This document shows positions 37,593-45,613 of a DNA stretch of 64,000 bases, in pieces. The notes under the pieces are model-generated. The model saw nothing but the letters and a program-made list of their open reading frames with translations. It had not been told where the DNA came from and made no database searches. The position numbers and the translations under genes are program-made. This DNA is from Bacillus_BD sp050389805 (lineage in GTDB: Bacteria; Bacillota; Bacilli; Bacillales; Cytobacillaceae). The stretch's first letter is position 1. Every line of letters begins with the position of its first letter. The stretch spans positions 620,001 to 684,000 of the forward strand of contig NZ_CP130945.1 of the NCBI RefSeq assembly GCF_050389805.1, read 5' to 3'.

Positions 37593-38045
37593 ATGGATAA
37601 ATATATGGAACGTGCGGTTCAACTAGCGTCTGAAAATGTGCGTGCTGGAGGACAACCTTTTGGCGCAGTGCTTGTAAAAGATAATGAGATTGTAGCTGAA
37701 GGTGTGAATGAGTTACATAAAAAGTATGATGTGAGTGGACATGCAGAATTACTTGCAATCCGTCGTGCGCAGGAGAAGTATCAAACAAGTGATCTTTCTG
37801 GTTATAAGATGTATGCAAGTGGGGAACCTTGTCCGATGTGTCTAACCGCCATGTATTTTGCAGGGATTGAAATAGTTTATTACTGTGCAACTGTCGAAGA
37901 TGCTGTTGAAGTGGGACTAGGAAAATCAAAAATGATCTATGAAGATCTTCAAAAAACAAAAGCAGAACGAGCCCTTTCGATGGTGCACATGCCCTTAAAT
38001 AAGGAACAGGAAAATCCGATGATGCTTTGGAAGGAACGATCATAG
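37593..38045 (+). CDS. nucleoside deaminase (guanine deaminase/CMP-dCMP type)
   Basis: 150 residues. Zinc-binding and catalytic motifs H-A-E (about 53-55) and P-C-P-M-C (about 80-84), with the N-terminal G-G-Q-P-F-G-A-V-L-V typical of the family. It resembles Bacillus GuaD in length and in the C-terminal M-L-W-K extension, so deamination of guanine or a related base is the best guess. GGAGGT RBS. Monocistronic. Confidence 0.85.
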   Translation: MDKYMERAVQLASENVRAGGQPFGAVLVKDNEIVAEGVNELHKKYDVSGHAELLAIRRAQEKYQTSDLSGYKMYASGEPCPMCLTAMYFAGIEIVYYCATVEDAVEVGLGKSKMIYEDLQKTKAERALSMVHMPLNKEQENPMMLWKERS

Positions 38046-38334
38046 TTCCTTAATTGTGTGGATGGATAAATGAATGCGAATTTTCAAACCTTAGCACTCC
38101 TAATGTAGAAATAAAGGACAGTTCTTGTTTATTCAATGTTATGGATTACTTTGTGTTCGATCGTGATAAAAAACACAGGGGATGGTGAAGAAAGGATCAA
38201 AACGAAAAGGTTTTTTCGAGTTTTGTCATTGTACCCGTTATGATCTAATTAGGTTTGAATTTGGAATTTTTTAATGATACAGACATAATCGAGGGGTCAT
38301 GTTTTTTCTTTTTTCTGTTTTTAGCTTACTACTA

Positions 38335-38817
38335 TTAATAATTGATGAGGCTGCCTCCAAGCATAAACAAAAAAGGAATGATCGCCAATAAAAGAGCTCC
38401 TACCACAATTGTTGAAATAGAAATTTCTTTTAAGGTAACTACATTTGACTTATAAAATCTATAAAGGATTATGCTATTAATAGGTACGTTTAATAACAAG
38501 GCTGTTCCGAGACCAGGAGCATATGTTTTCATGATTATGGTAGCCATGAGATGGGGAAAAAAGGCATTCATTATCATAGACCCTAAATATCCGATAAATC
38601 CCCATTTCAATATCGATATTTTGGGGAAAATTAAGTAAAGAAAAGAAATAAAATAGGCAAGTGCAGTTATAATGAGTACCGCAAAATGAAATTCATTTTG
38701 TGCTACTGGTTTTTGTAATGCTGCCCCAATTTGTGACCATTGGGGCAACCATAATGCTTCTTCTACATTATGAAGAGTAATCGCTAAACAAAAGAAAAAA
38801 GCATAGTAACTTTTCAT
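38335..38817 (-). CDS. HXXEE domain membrane protein
   Basis: 160 residues with four membrane helices (about 3-15, 43-63, 68-90, 130-152). The family motif H-N-V-E-E appears at residues 16-20, with a later histidine inside a membrane segment. Function of the family is unknown. The gene is on the minus strand, divergent from the XRE regulator at 38981, which could control it. Confidence 0.8.
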   Translation of the reverse strand: MKSYYAFFFCLAITLHNVEEALWLPQWSQIGAALQKPVAQNEFHFAVLIITALAYFISFLYLIFPKISILKWGFIGYLGSMIMNAFFPHLMATIIMKTYAPGLGTALLLNVPINSIILYRFYKSNVVTLKEISISTIVVGALLLAIIPFLFMLGGSLINY

Positions 38818-38922
38818 TCATACCCCTCCATACCACACAATTTCTATAATTAATTCTACAAATATTCCTAAAATCCCTTTATGCTACGCAAAGTAGCACC
38901 AATGTTAACTGAAATTTCTAGT

Positions 38923-38939
38923 ATTTTGTGAAACAAAAT
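38923..38939. promoter_or_regulatory. inverted repeat, candidate XRE operator
   Basis: ATTTTGT-GAA-ACAAAAT, a perfect 7-bp inverted repeat just upstream of a TATAAA at 38942 in the divergent region between the HXXEE and XRE genes. Probable autoregulatory site. A second short inverted repeat, GCTAC-gcaaa-GTAGC, lies at 38883-38897. Confidence 0.45.
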
Positions 38940-38980
38940 GATATAAAGTTCGTAATGAAAAGAACAGGGAGGAGTTCATT

Positions 38981-39553
38981 TTGACATTAGGTGAAAAAAT
39001 AAAGGATTTTAGAATGAGAGTAGGGTTATCGCAGGAACAGTTAGCAGAAAAAATAGGGGTGTCCAGGCAGGCTATTACAAAATGGGAGAGCGATAGAGGA
39101 ATTCCAGATATCAAAAACTTGCAATACTTAGCAAAGTTATTTGATGTAAGTATTGATTCACTGATTAATAGTCCGGAAGATAGTCAGGCAATCGTAATAA
39201 AAGAAGAAATTGATATTGAATCCTATGGGGTAACTGGAAAATGTCGTTCTCAGTACGATGCCGTTGTAAAAGAAAAGTATCCAAATGCTGAAATTATTTA
39301 CCCTTTAATTAGAAGGAAAAAACTAAATTTTGCACAAGAAATTGTTGATTTCATTGTTCAGCCAGGTACTTTGCAAGTTGCAGATGCATTTAATGATACG
39401 TCCTCATACTATTTGGTTGAAATGGATAACAAGCATCTACTCGTACAAGAAACGAAAACCTTTATAGAGAGTAAAGAATTACATGATAAATTTGAAGGTA
39501 AGAAATGTGTTGTGGATGGCAATCTCTTCAAAAAGTTTACATACACCATTTAA
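38981..39553 (+). CDS. XRE family transcriptional regulator with C-terminal LURP/tubby-like extension
   Basis: 190 residues from TTG 38981 (GGGAGGAG upstream). Helix-turn-helix at about 6-60: L-S-Q-E-Q-L-A-E-K-I-G-V-S-R-Q-A-I-T-K-W-E. The C-terminal 110 residues are beta-rich and could be a small sensory or tubby-like fold; I do not recognise it firmly. It ends in a hairpin of the TTAA-loop family. Likely represses itself and perhaps the divergent membrane gene. Confidence 0.8.
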   Translation: MTLGEKIKDFRMRVGLSQEQLAEKIGVSRQAITKWESDRGIPDIKNLQYLAKLFDVSIDSLINSPEDSQAIVIKEEIDIESYGVTGKCRSQYDAVVKEKYPNAEIIYPLIRRKKLNFAQEIVDFIVQPGTLQVADAFNDTSSYYLVEMDNKHLLVQETKTFIESKELHDKFEGKKCVVDGNLFKKFTYTI

Positions 39554-39554
39554 T

Positions 39555-39616
39555 AAAGGGGGCAGCCCCCCAGTCTGCAAACGTATTAATGCAGTGGGGG
39601 GGGCTAACCTCTTTTT
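39555..39616 (+). terminator. long hairpin terminator, TTAA-loop repeat family (site 4)
   Basis: AAAGGGGGCAGCCCCCC and GGGGGGGCTAACCTCTTTTT flank CTGC...GTATTAAT-GCAG. It begins right after the XRE stop codon. Confidence 0.85.
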
Positions 39617-39785
39617 ATTATTTAAATACTATTTTTAAAAAATAAAATCATCAGTAGAATCAGAGAAGATAATAATAATTGCTAAATTATATCAATTTAC
39701 AAAAAAGACTTTTCATTATATTGATATATGTTATTATATTAAAATATTAAAATATGATAATACACAAAAGGAGATGGATCTCAAA

Positions 39786-40982
39786 ATGTCTCAAATGTTA
39801 GCTTTAGTTATCTTACTATTCATTTTATTTATTGGAGACTTTGTTTCAGTGAGAACAAAGGCATGGGTACCATCCGTGTTTGTGTGTGCGGTGTTATTTT
39901 TATTCGGATATTGGACCTTTTTTCCACAGGATATTGTTGCATTAGCGGGTATTCCATCCGTAGTTGCGACGATGATGATGTATCTATTAATTGTTAATAT
40001 GGGAACATTACTATCCGTTAAACAATTATTGGCACAATGGAAAACCATCTTAATTGCGCTATCTGGTATTGTAGGGATTATCGTTGTTCTTTTTGGAGTC
40101 GGATCATTTATCTTTGATTTACAAACGATGATCGTTGCGATTCCACCATTAGTAGGAGGACTTGTATCAGCGTTAATTATGTCTGAAGGGGCTGCAAATG
40201 CAGGACTAACGAGTTTATCCGTATTTGCGATTGTTATTTATGTGATGCAAGGATTTGCGGGATATCCATTAACCTCTATTGTTTTGAAAAAAGAAGGTAA
40301 AAAACTTTTAGAACAATACCGTAATGGTCAAATAACGGTTAAAAAAGACGCGAATGAGGAAGTGGCCGCAACTTTAGAAACAGCACCAAAGCTGAAATTC
40401 ATTGAAAAAATTCCTGAAAAATATAATACGGATTATTTCAAGTTTTTAAGAATAGCAGTTGTTGGCTATGTTGCTTATTTAGTTTCTACTTTATTAGCTC
40501 CATTCGTTGAAGTTAATGCGCTTGTCCTTTGCTTACTTTTCGGTGTTATTGCTAAGAGTGTAGGTTTTCTCGAAACACAAGCACTGCAAAAGGCGAATGG
40601 GTTTGGTTTAGCTATTATGGGACTTATGCTATTCATTTTCGATGGTTTAAAACATGCAACACCAGGAATGATGATGGAAATTATCACCCCGCTGATCGTT
40701 ACGATTATCTTGGCGGTAATCGGTATGTATATTTTCTCTTTAATTGTAGGAAAATTACTAAAAGTCAGTAAAAACATGGCTTTCGCCGTATCTTTAACAG
40801 CTTTGTACGGATTTCCAGCTGATTATATTATTACAAATGAAGTCATCAAATCTTTAACAAAAGTTGAGAAGGAAAGAGAAGTATTAACAAGTCATATGAT
40901 GCCACCAATGTTGGTCGGTGGTTTTATAACCGTAACAATCGTTTCCGTTCTTTTGGCTGGAATATTTGTATCCTTTTTATAA
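39786..40982 (+). CDS. multi-pass membrane transporter, GltS/ESS-like
   Basis: About 398 residues from ATG 39786; the ATG at 39774 abuts the AAAGGAG and cannot be used with it. Ten to eleven membrane helices in two halves separated by a cytoplasmic loop (about 185-215). The pattern G-G-L-V-S-A-L-I-M-S-E-G-A and the second-half G-F-P-A-D-Y-I-I-T-N-E-V recall sodium/glutamate symporters, but the family is not certain. It precedes an M20 amidohydrolase by 81 bp, suggesting uptake of an acylated amino acid or peptide that the enzyme cleaves. Confidence 0.65.
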   Translation: MSQMLALVILLFILFIGDFVSVRTKAWVPSVFVCAVLFLFGYWTFFPQDIVALAGIPSVVATMMMYLLIVNMGTLLSVKQLLAQWKTILIALSGIVGIIVVLFGVGSFIFDLQTMIVAIPPLVGGLVSALIMSEGAANAGLTSLSVFAIVIYVMQGFAGYPLTSIVLKKEGKKLLEQYRNGQITVKKDANEEVAATLETAPKLKFIEKIPEKYNTDYFKFLRIAVVGYVAYLVSTLLAPFVEVNALVLCLLFGVIAKSVGFLETQALQKANGFGLAIMGLMLFIFDGLKHATPGMMMEIITPLIVTIILAVIGMYIFSLIVGKLLKVSKNMAFAVSLTALYGFPADYIITNEVIKSLTKVEKEREVLTSHMMPPMLVGGFITVTIVSVLLAGIFVSFL

Positions 40983-41063
40983 GAATGGAAGTTTCGAAGA
41001 GATGTCGTGTTTGGAGTTTCGGACGGAGTGAAGCAGTTAAGAGATTAACGGAGGTTGAATATA

Positions 41064-42239
41064 TTGATACATGAAAAAATAAAAGAAGCAATAGAGCGAT
41101 ATAGTGAAGAATTAACGGAAATTCGTAGAAAACTGCATAGTGAGCCAGAATTATCCTGGGAAGAATACCATACAACCGAGTACGTTTCAGAATATCTAAA
41201 CAAGCTCGGAATTGAGAATCAAAAAACAAATCCTACTGGAGTCATTGCTGAAATCAAGGGAGGCAAGCCAGGGAAGACGGTGGCATTAAGAGCAGATATG
41301 GACGCTTTATCTGTGGAAGAGTTAAATAAAGACCTACCATATGCTTCAAAAACGGAAGGAAAAATGCATGCATGTGGTCATGATGCGCACACTGCCATGC
41401 TCCTTATTGCCGTAAAAGCATTAAATGAAATAAAAGAAGAACTTCCAGGTAATGTCCGTTTGATTTTTCAACCTGCTGAAGAAGTCGCCACAGGTGCAAA
41501 GGAAATGGTCAAACAAGGGGCAGTTGAGGGTGTCGATAATGTTTTTGGTATGCATATTTGGTCGCAAATGCCAACGAAAAAAGTGTCTTGTTACCCAGGT
41601 CCTACCTTTGCATCAGCGGATATCTTTACGGTAACCTTTAAAGGCCGGGGAGGTCATGGAGCTATGCCTCATGACTGTATTGATGCAGCGATTGTGGCTT
41701 CGTCTTTTGTGATGAATGTACAATCTGTCGTTTCAAGAACGATTAATCCGCAAAAACCTGCTGTGTTAACCATTGGGAAAATGACCGTAGGAACACGTTT
41801 TAATGTTATTGCCGAAAATGCTGTCATTGAAGGAACGGTTCGCTGCTTTGATCCAGAAACACGTGATCATATTGAGAAGCAATTACAAGTATACGCAGAG
41901 CAAGTTGCATCCATTTATGGGGCAACTGCAGAGGTAGACTATTTCCGCGGAACTCAAGCGGTTATCAATGATGAAGAAAGTGCAAAGTTAGTTCAAAAAG
42001 TCGCTTCAAATGCATTTGGTGAAGATGTACTTTACTATGAAGAACCAACAATGGGTGGGGAAGACTTTAGTTTCTATTTAGACGAAGTACCAGGAAGCTT
42101 TGCCTTAGTAGGCTCGGGAAATCCAGATAAGGATACAGAGTGGGCCCATCACCATGGTAAGTTTAATGTGGATGAAGACGCCCTGGCAACCGGAGCAGAA
42201 TTGTATGCACAATATGCTTGGGCATATCTAAATAAATAG
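41064..42239 (+). CDS. M20 family amidohydrolase (N-acyl-amino-acid hydrolase type)
   Basis: About 391 residues from TTG 41064; the TTG at 41055 directly touches the GGAGG. Metal ligands: C-G-H-D-A-H near residue 103-108, E-E in Q-P-A-E-E-V near 140, H in M-H-I-W and a terminal H near 361. Lid domain about 185-300 with G-R-G-G-H-G-A-M-P-H. It belongs to the IAA-amino-acid hydrolase/HipO/YtnL group that cleaves N-acyl or N-acetyl amino acids. Probably co-transcribed with the transporter upstream. Confidence 0.9.
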   Translation: MIHEKIKEAIERYSEELTEIRRKLHSEPELSWEEYHTTEYVSEYLNKLGIENQKTNPTGVIAEIKGGKPGKTVALRADMDALSVEELNKDLPYASKTEGKMHACGHDAHTAMLLIAVKALNEIKEELPGNVRLIFQPAEEVATGAKEMVKQGAVEGVDNVFGMHIWSQMPTKKVSCYPGPTFASADIFTVTFKGRGGHGAMPHDCIDAAIVASSFVMNVQSVVSRTINPQKPAVLTIGKMTVGTRFNVIAENAVIEGTVRCFDPETRDHIEKQLQVYAEQVASIYGATAEVDYFRGTQAVINDEESAKLVQKVASNAFGEDVLYYEEPTMGGEDFSFYLDEVPGSFALVGSGNPDKDTEWAHHHGKFNVDEDALATGAELYAQYAWAYLNK

Positions 42240-42248
42240 GGACAAAAT

Positions 42249-42305
42249 AAAGGGATCAGCCCCCTCTGCTAAAGGATTAACGCAGTTGGGGGCTGACCCC
42301 TTTTT
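42249..42305. terminator. long hairpin terminator, TTAA-loop repeat family (site 5)
   Basis: AAAGGGATCAGCCCCC and GGGGGCTGACCCCTTT flank CTGC...GGATTAAC-GCAG. It lies between two convergent genes and has T-runs both ways. Confidence 0.9.
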
Positions 42306-42312
42306 CCTATTT

Positions 42313-42930
42313 TTATAGGTTCTGTAATTCATTTTCGAGTTGCTTAATTTCGTTATTTAAGGTTGTCATTTCTTCTGTTAACTTTTTCTTCATGTCTTCA
42401 TTGTCTAGGTTATTCGCAAATTCATCCAATTTCTCATCGATCATTTTTTTCTTATTCGCAATAACTTCTTTAATTTGTACTTTTCTTTTTTCTACATCCA
42501 TATTCTTTTTCTTGTTTTGAAGTTCATCGATTTTTTGTTGATATTGTTGGATTTGATTGTCGATGGATTCTTCTGATAACATTTTCGGTTCAGCGAAAAA
42601 GGGATCATTTAATAATGAAAAATTGCTTTTGAAAAACGGACTTGTTTCTTGGAATAATTGCTGGACGTGATCATGAAGTTTTTTAAATTCTGTTTCGATA
42701 TTTGGAATCAGTTGGTTCTGACCAGTTAATTCTTTCCATGTTTGATCAAATGCAGATTGATCATTATTTTTTGTTGCTTCTTCAAGTTTTTTTCGGAAGT
42801 TATCGAACATTTTTTCATCGATGGCATTCGTTGAAAAACGATAAATCGCTCCGTTCGGGGCTTTCATCTCCAATTCTTTTTGACCATTCATCATGGATTT
42901 GAAGAAGTCTTTGTTAAAAAATGGGAACAT
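42313..42930 (-). CDS. coiled-coil protein, probable CtsR-regulated stress protein
   Basis: 205 residues. It opens M-F-P-F-F-N-K-D-F-F-K-S-M-M and has a small globular N-terminal part (about 1-80) with G-A-I-Y-R-F-S. An aromatic segment S-P-F-F-K-S-N-F-S-L-L-N-D-P-F-F follows at about 100-115. The last 85 residues form a strongly charged coiled coil (I-D-N-Q-I-Q-Q-Y-Q-Q-K-I-D-E-L to the end). No family recognised. AGGAGG RBS. Two CtsR-type operators flank its promoter, which implies heat-shock or protein-stress control and a role in protein quality control. Confidence 0.75.
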   Translation of the reverse strand: MFPFFNKDFFKSMMNGQKELEMKAPNGAIYRFSTNAIDEKMFDNFRKKLEEATKNNDQSAFDQTWKELTGQNQLIPNIETEFKKLHDHVQQLFQETSPFFKSNFSLLNDPFFAEPKMLSEESIDNQIQQYQQKIDELQNKKKNMDVEKRKVQIKEVIANKKKMIDEKLDEFANNLDNEDMKKKLTEEMTTLNNEIKQLENELQNL

Positions 42931-43004
42931 ATGAAAAACCTCCTAAATATAGTATTAATAACTGCTAAAATAATAGTTTATTCAGGTCACAGCCAATGTT
43001 TGAC

Positions 43005-43021
43005 TTTGACTATCTTTGACC
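43005..43021 (-). promoter_or_regulatory. CtsR-type operator 1
   Basis: On the minus strand, GGTCAAA-GAT-AGTCAAA, an exact match to the known CtsR direct-repeat consensus (A/G)GTCAAA-NAN-(A/G)GTCAAA. A third overlapping heptad lies at 42999-43005. It sits just downstream of the -10 region. Confidence 0.82.
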
Positions 43022-43031
43022 TTTCAATTAT

Positions 43032-43059
43032 ATTTTACAACTTTATCAAAAAAAGTCAA
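43032..43059 (-). promoter_or_regulatory. sigma-A promoter of the coiled-coil gene
   Basis: On the minus strand TTGACT (43059-43054), 16-bp spacer, TAAAAT (43037-43032). A TATAAT at 43032-43027 is an alternative -10 with a longer spacer. Bracketed by the two CtsR-type sites. Confidence 0.6.
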
Positions 43060-43066
43060 TATAATA

Positions 43067-43083
43067 TTTGATCTTTTTTGACC
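43067..43083 (-). promoter_or_regulatory. CtsR-type operator 2
   Basis: On the minus strand GGTCAAA-AAA-GATCAAA: the first heptad is perfect, the second has one mismatch to the consensus. It lies just upstream of the -35. Confidence 0.65.
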
Positions 43084-43226
43084 AAACGAATAAAGATTTA
43101 AGGAAAACGGTATGTTGGAGTGTTTGTTTCAGATTTGTAAAGAACTTATTAACAGAAAGTCATATTAAATTTAATAGGGTTTATATATAATGAAACAAGC
43201 ATGGAAAGGGAGGGTAAATAGGACAA

Positions 43227-44033
43227 TTGGATATTATTTACATTATTAAGATGATCATTATCGGATTGGTACAAGGTTTTACTGAGCCGATTCCTGTGTC
43301 ATCTAGTGGGCATGTTATGATTGCGAGTGAAATTTTGGGACTTGGTGAACAAGGATTTACGTTTGCGATATTAACAAACACAGCTTCATTGCTGGCTGTT
43401 CTTTTTATTTACAGACAAGATATTGCAAGACTCGTCATCCATTCGATTCATTATCTAAAAACGAGGGAAGAACGCTATAAAAGTGACTTTCGTTTTTCTT
43501 GTTTTGTTGTCATTGGAACGATTCCTGCAGGAGTTCTTGGTGTTTTATTAAATGACTTTATTGCTGAAAATGTTAGTATGACGACGATTGCACTCATGCT
43601 TTTTGTTACAGGGATTGCGATTTGGTTCATTCGGAATATGAAAGGAACGAAAGATGATCATCAACTTACTACGAAGGATGCAATATTAGTTGGATTGGGA
43701 CAAGCTGTTGCTTTAACTCCGGGAATTAGCCGTTCAGGGGCGACGATTATTTCGGCAATTGCAGTTGGAATGAAACAAGAAACTGCGCTGCGATTTTCAT
43801 TTATGCTTTATATTCCTGTGAGTCTGGGCGGTGTAATCCTCGGATTTACTGATTTTATCGATGAACCCAATAAAGCTGATTTAGCAATTCCATATTTAGC
43901 TGCTTTTATTTCCACCCTTGTTATGACCTACTTTGCGTTAAAATGGTTTATGGGTATTATGAAAAGTGGAAAACTCGTCTATTTCAGTTATTATTGTTTC
44001 ATCGTTGGAATTTTACTGTTCCTTTTCTTTTAA
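43227..44033 (+). CDS. uppP: undecaprenyl-diphosphate phosphatase family protein (UppP/BacA type)
   Basis: 268 residues, about eight membrane helices. The two catalytic regions of the family are present: G-L-V-Q-G-F-T-E-P-I-P-V-S-S-S-G-H near residues 12-28 and T-P-G-I-S-R-S-G-A-T near 165-174. It removes a phosphate from undecaprenyl diphosphate to recycle the lipid carrier of cell-wall synthesis and confers bacitracin tolerance. The N-terminal Q-G-F-T-E-P differs slightly from the usual E-G-x-T-E, so it may be a divergent paralogue. TTG start. Confidence 0.87.
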   Translation: MDIIYIIKMIIIGLVQGFTEPIPVSSSGHVMIASEILGLGEQGFTFAILTNTASLLAVLFIYRQDIARLVIHSIHYLKTREERYKSDFRFSCFVVIGTIPAGVLGVLLNDFIAENVSMTTIALMLFVTGIAIWFIRNMKGTKDDHQLTTKDAILVGLGQAVALTPGISRSGATIISAIAVGMKQETALRFSFMLYIPVSLGGVILGFTDFIDEPNKADLAIPYLAAFISTLVMTYFALKWFMGIMKSGKLVYFSYYCFIVGILLFLFF

Positions 44034-44087
44034 TGGAACGATATTTTCCAAAAATGACAATTTTAATAGAATATGAGGGTTAAAGGA

Positions 44088-44137
44088 AAAGGAAAGTTTT
44101 GTAGTGATTTGACTCCCTACAGAGCCTTCCTTTTTTA
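44088..44137 (+). terminator. terminator of the uppP-type gene
   Basis: AAAGGAAAG...TGTAG pairs imperfectly with CTACA...CTTCCTTT, followed by six T. Confidence 0.7.
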
Positions 44138-44237
44138 CAAAATCAAATAGAAAAATTGAAAATCAGTAGAGATTTATTTTTTAAAATCCGGAATAATAAT
44201 AAAAAAGATTCCATACTTTTTCTTGATTTTTTAAAAC

Positions 44238-44576
44238 CTATGATAGAGTAATCACTTCAAATTCTGATGCTAATCCAATAAATTGATCCATTCCGCTAAT
44301 TTTTCCAGCTACTAGTTTCTCATTCAGCTCATAGTAGTCCACACATGTTTTACAAGCAAGAATGTCAACCCCTTTATTTTGCAGTTCTGCTAATTGAAGA
44401 GATACAAGAGATTCTTCGGTTAAAGTAAAAACGCCACGATTTACACAAAAAACAGCAACAGGCAACCCTTCCTTCTGTTTAAGAATAGTAAAGAACGTTT
44501 CTAATAAGCCTTCGCCTAATTCTTTTTCTCCTTTACCAAGCTGATCGGATGATAGTAAAATCACTTTATTTTTCAA
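44238..44576 (-). CDS. DsrE-family protein, YedF C-terminal type
   Basis: 112 residues. V-I-L-L-S-S-D-Q-L-G-K-G-E-K-E-L-G-E-G-L-L at the start and the cysteine pair V-F-C-V-N-R-G ... I-L-A-C-K-T-C-V-D-Y-Y match the DsrE-like half of the selenium-metabolism protein YedF. The N-terminal SirA/TusA half of full YedF is missing. The cysteines suggest a role in sulphur or selenium transfer. Confidence 0.82.
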   Translation of the reverse strand: MKNKVILLSSDQLGKGEKELGEGLLETFFTILKQKEGLPVAVFCVNRGVFTLTEESLVSLQLAELQNKGVDILACKTCVDYYELNEKLVAGKISGMDQFIGLASEFEVITLS

Positions 44577-44826
44577 TTATTGCACCTCGCTGATTAAATT
44601 AGATATATCATTGTTATGTTTTTCACAACTTCATTTTATCATTCTATTCATTTGGTCTCCTATTCATTTAATTAATGGGAATGATAAAAAAACATCTATT
44701 TAATGAATGAAAGACGTGTAGTTAATTAACACTAGTAATGAGAGACTCACTCCCAAAGTTTATTAGTGTTTCGTCTTTATAGCATTATTATATTTGAAAG
44801 TGGATATTGACTAAGAAGGTGATCGT

Positions 44827-45438
44827 GTGGATGATTTACATTGGATTTGGCAGACAATCTTAATTTTTTATATAGGTCGATTTATTTTGAGGATAGCCGG
44901 AAGAAAATCAATTTCCCAGATGACCATTACTCAGGTCGTTGTCATGGTCGGGATCGGGTCGTTATTAATTCAACCCGTATCTGGTAAAGGGCTATCACGT
45001 ACCTTTGGTATCGCGTTATTGATCATTATTCTAATGGTCCTAACTGAATACATAGAGATGAAGTTTGACCTTATGGAAACTATCTCAACGGGAAAAGCAA
45101 AAATGGTCATCGAAAATGGTCAAATCAACACAGAGAATTTAAGAAAACTTCGAATGTCAGTTGATCGACTTGAAACACGATTAAGGCAAGTTGGGGTGTC
45201 TTCCATTGAAGATGTAAAATACGCTACGATTGAAGTGAGTGGTCAAATCGGTTATGAATTAAAGGAAAATAAAAAAACAATGACGAAAGAAGATTTCAAT
45301 TTACTCATGAATGAAATCTCTGGGCTAAAGAAATCATTGGGCGTTTATACAAATACACAATCGTTTGAAAATCAGGTAACTAATATTTTTGAAGAAGTGA
45401 AAACAAAACAATTTGAAGGAAAAAATGAGCCTTCATAA
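44827..45438 (+). CDS. DUF421 membrane protein (YetF/YrbG-like)
   Basis: 203 residues. Two to three N-terminal membrane helices with the family segment G-R-K-S-I-S-Q-M-T-I-T-Q near 26-37, then a soluble domain with G-K-A-K-M-V-I-E-N-G-Q-I near 90-100 and L-R-Q-x-G-V-S-S-I-E-D-V-K-Y-A. GTG start with AAGGTG upstream. In spore formers, relatives include germination-associated YetF/YrbG; the exact role here is unknown. Confidence 0.87.
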   Translation: MDDLHWIWQTILIFYIGRFILRIAGRKSISQMTITQVVVMVGIGSLLIQPVSGKGLSRTFGIALLIIILMVLTEYIEMKFDLMETISTGKAKMVIENGQINTENLRKLRMSVDRLETRLRQVGVSSIEDVKYATIEVSGQIGYELKENKKTMTKEDFNLLMNEISGLKKSLGVYTNTQSFENQVTNIFEEVKTKQFEGKNEPS

Positions 45439-45613
45439 AGGACAAACATTTGTTGTAAAACGAAGAGGATAGGCTTATTTATGGAAAAGATTCGAACAAA
45501 AATTTAAGAAAGAAGTAATTGAGTCCGAAAAGAAGCCCGATATGGACAAGTCCATATAAAACCCCTCTTCGGAGAGTAATTAATAAAAAAACAATCAAGT
45601 CCGAATTACTTTC

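Noticed and set aside
38090..38099. TTAGCACTC, half of a CIRCE element
   Set aside because: The inverted partner GAGTGCTAA is absent, so HrcA control is not supported.
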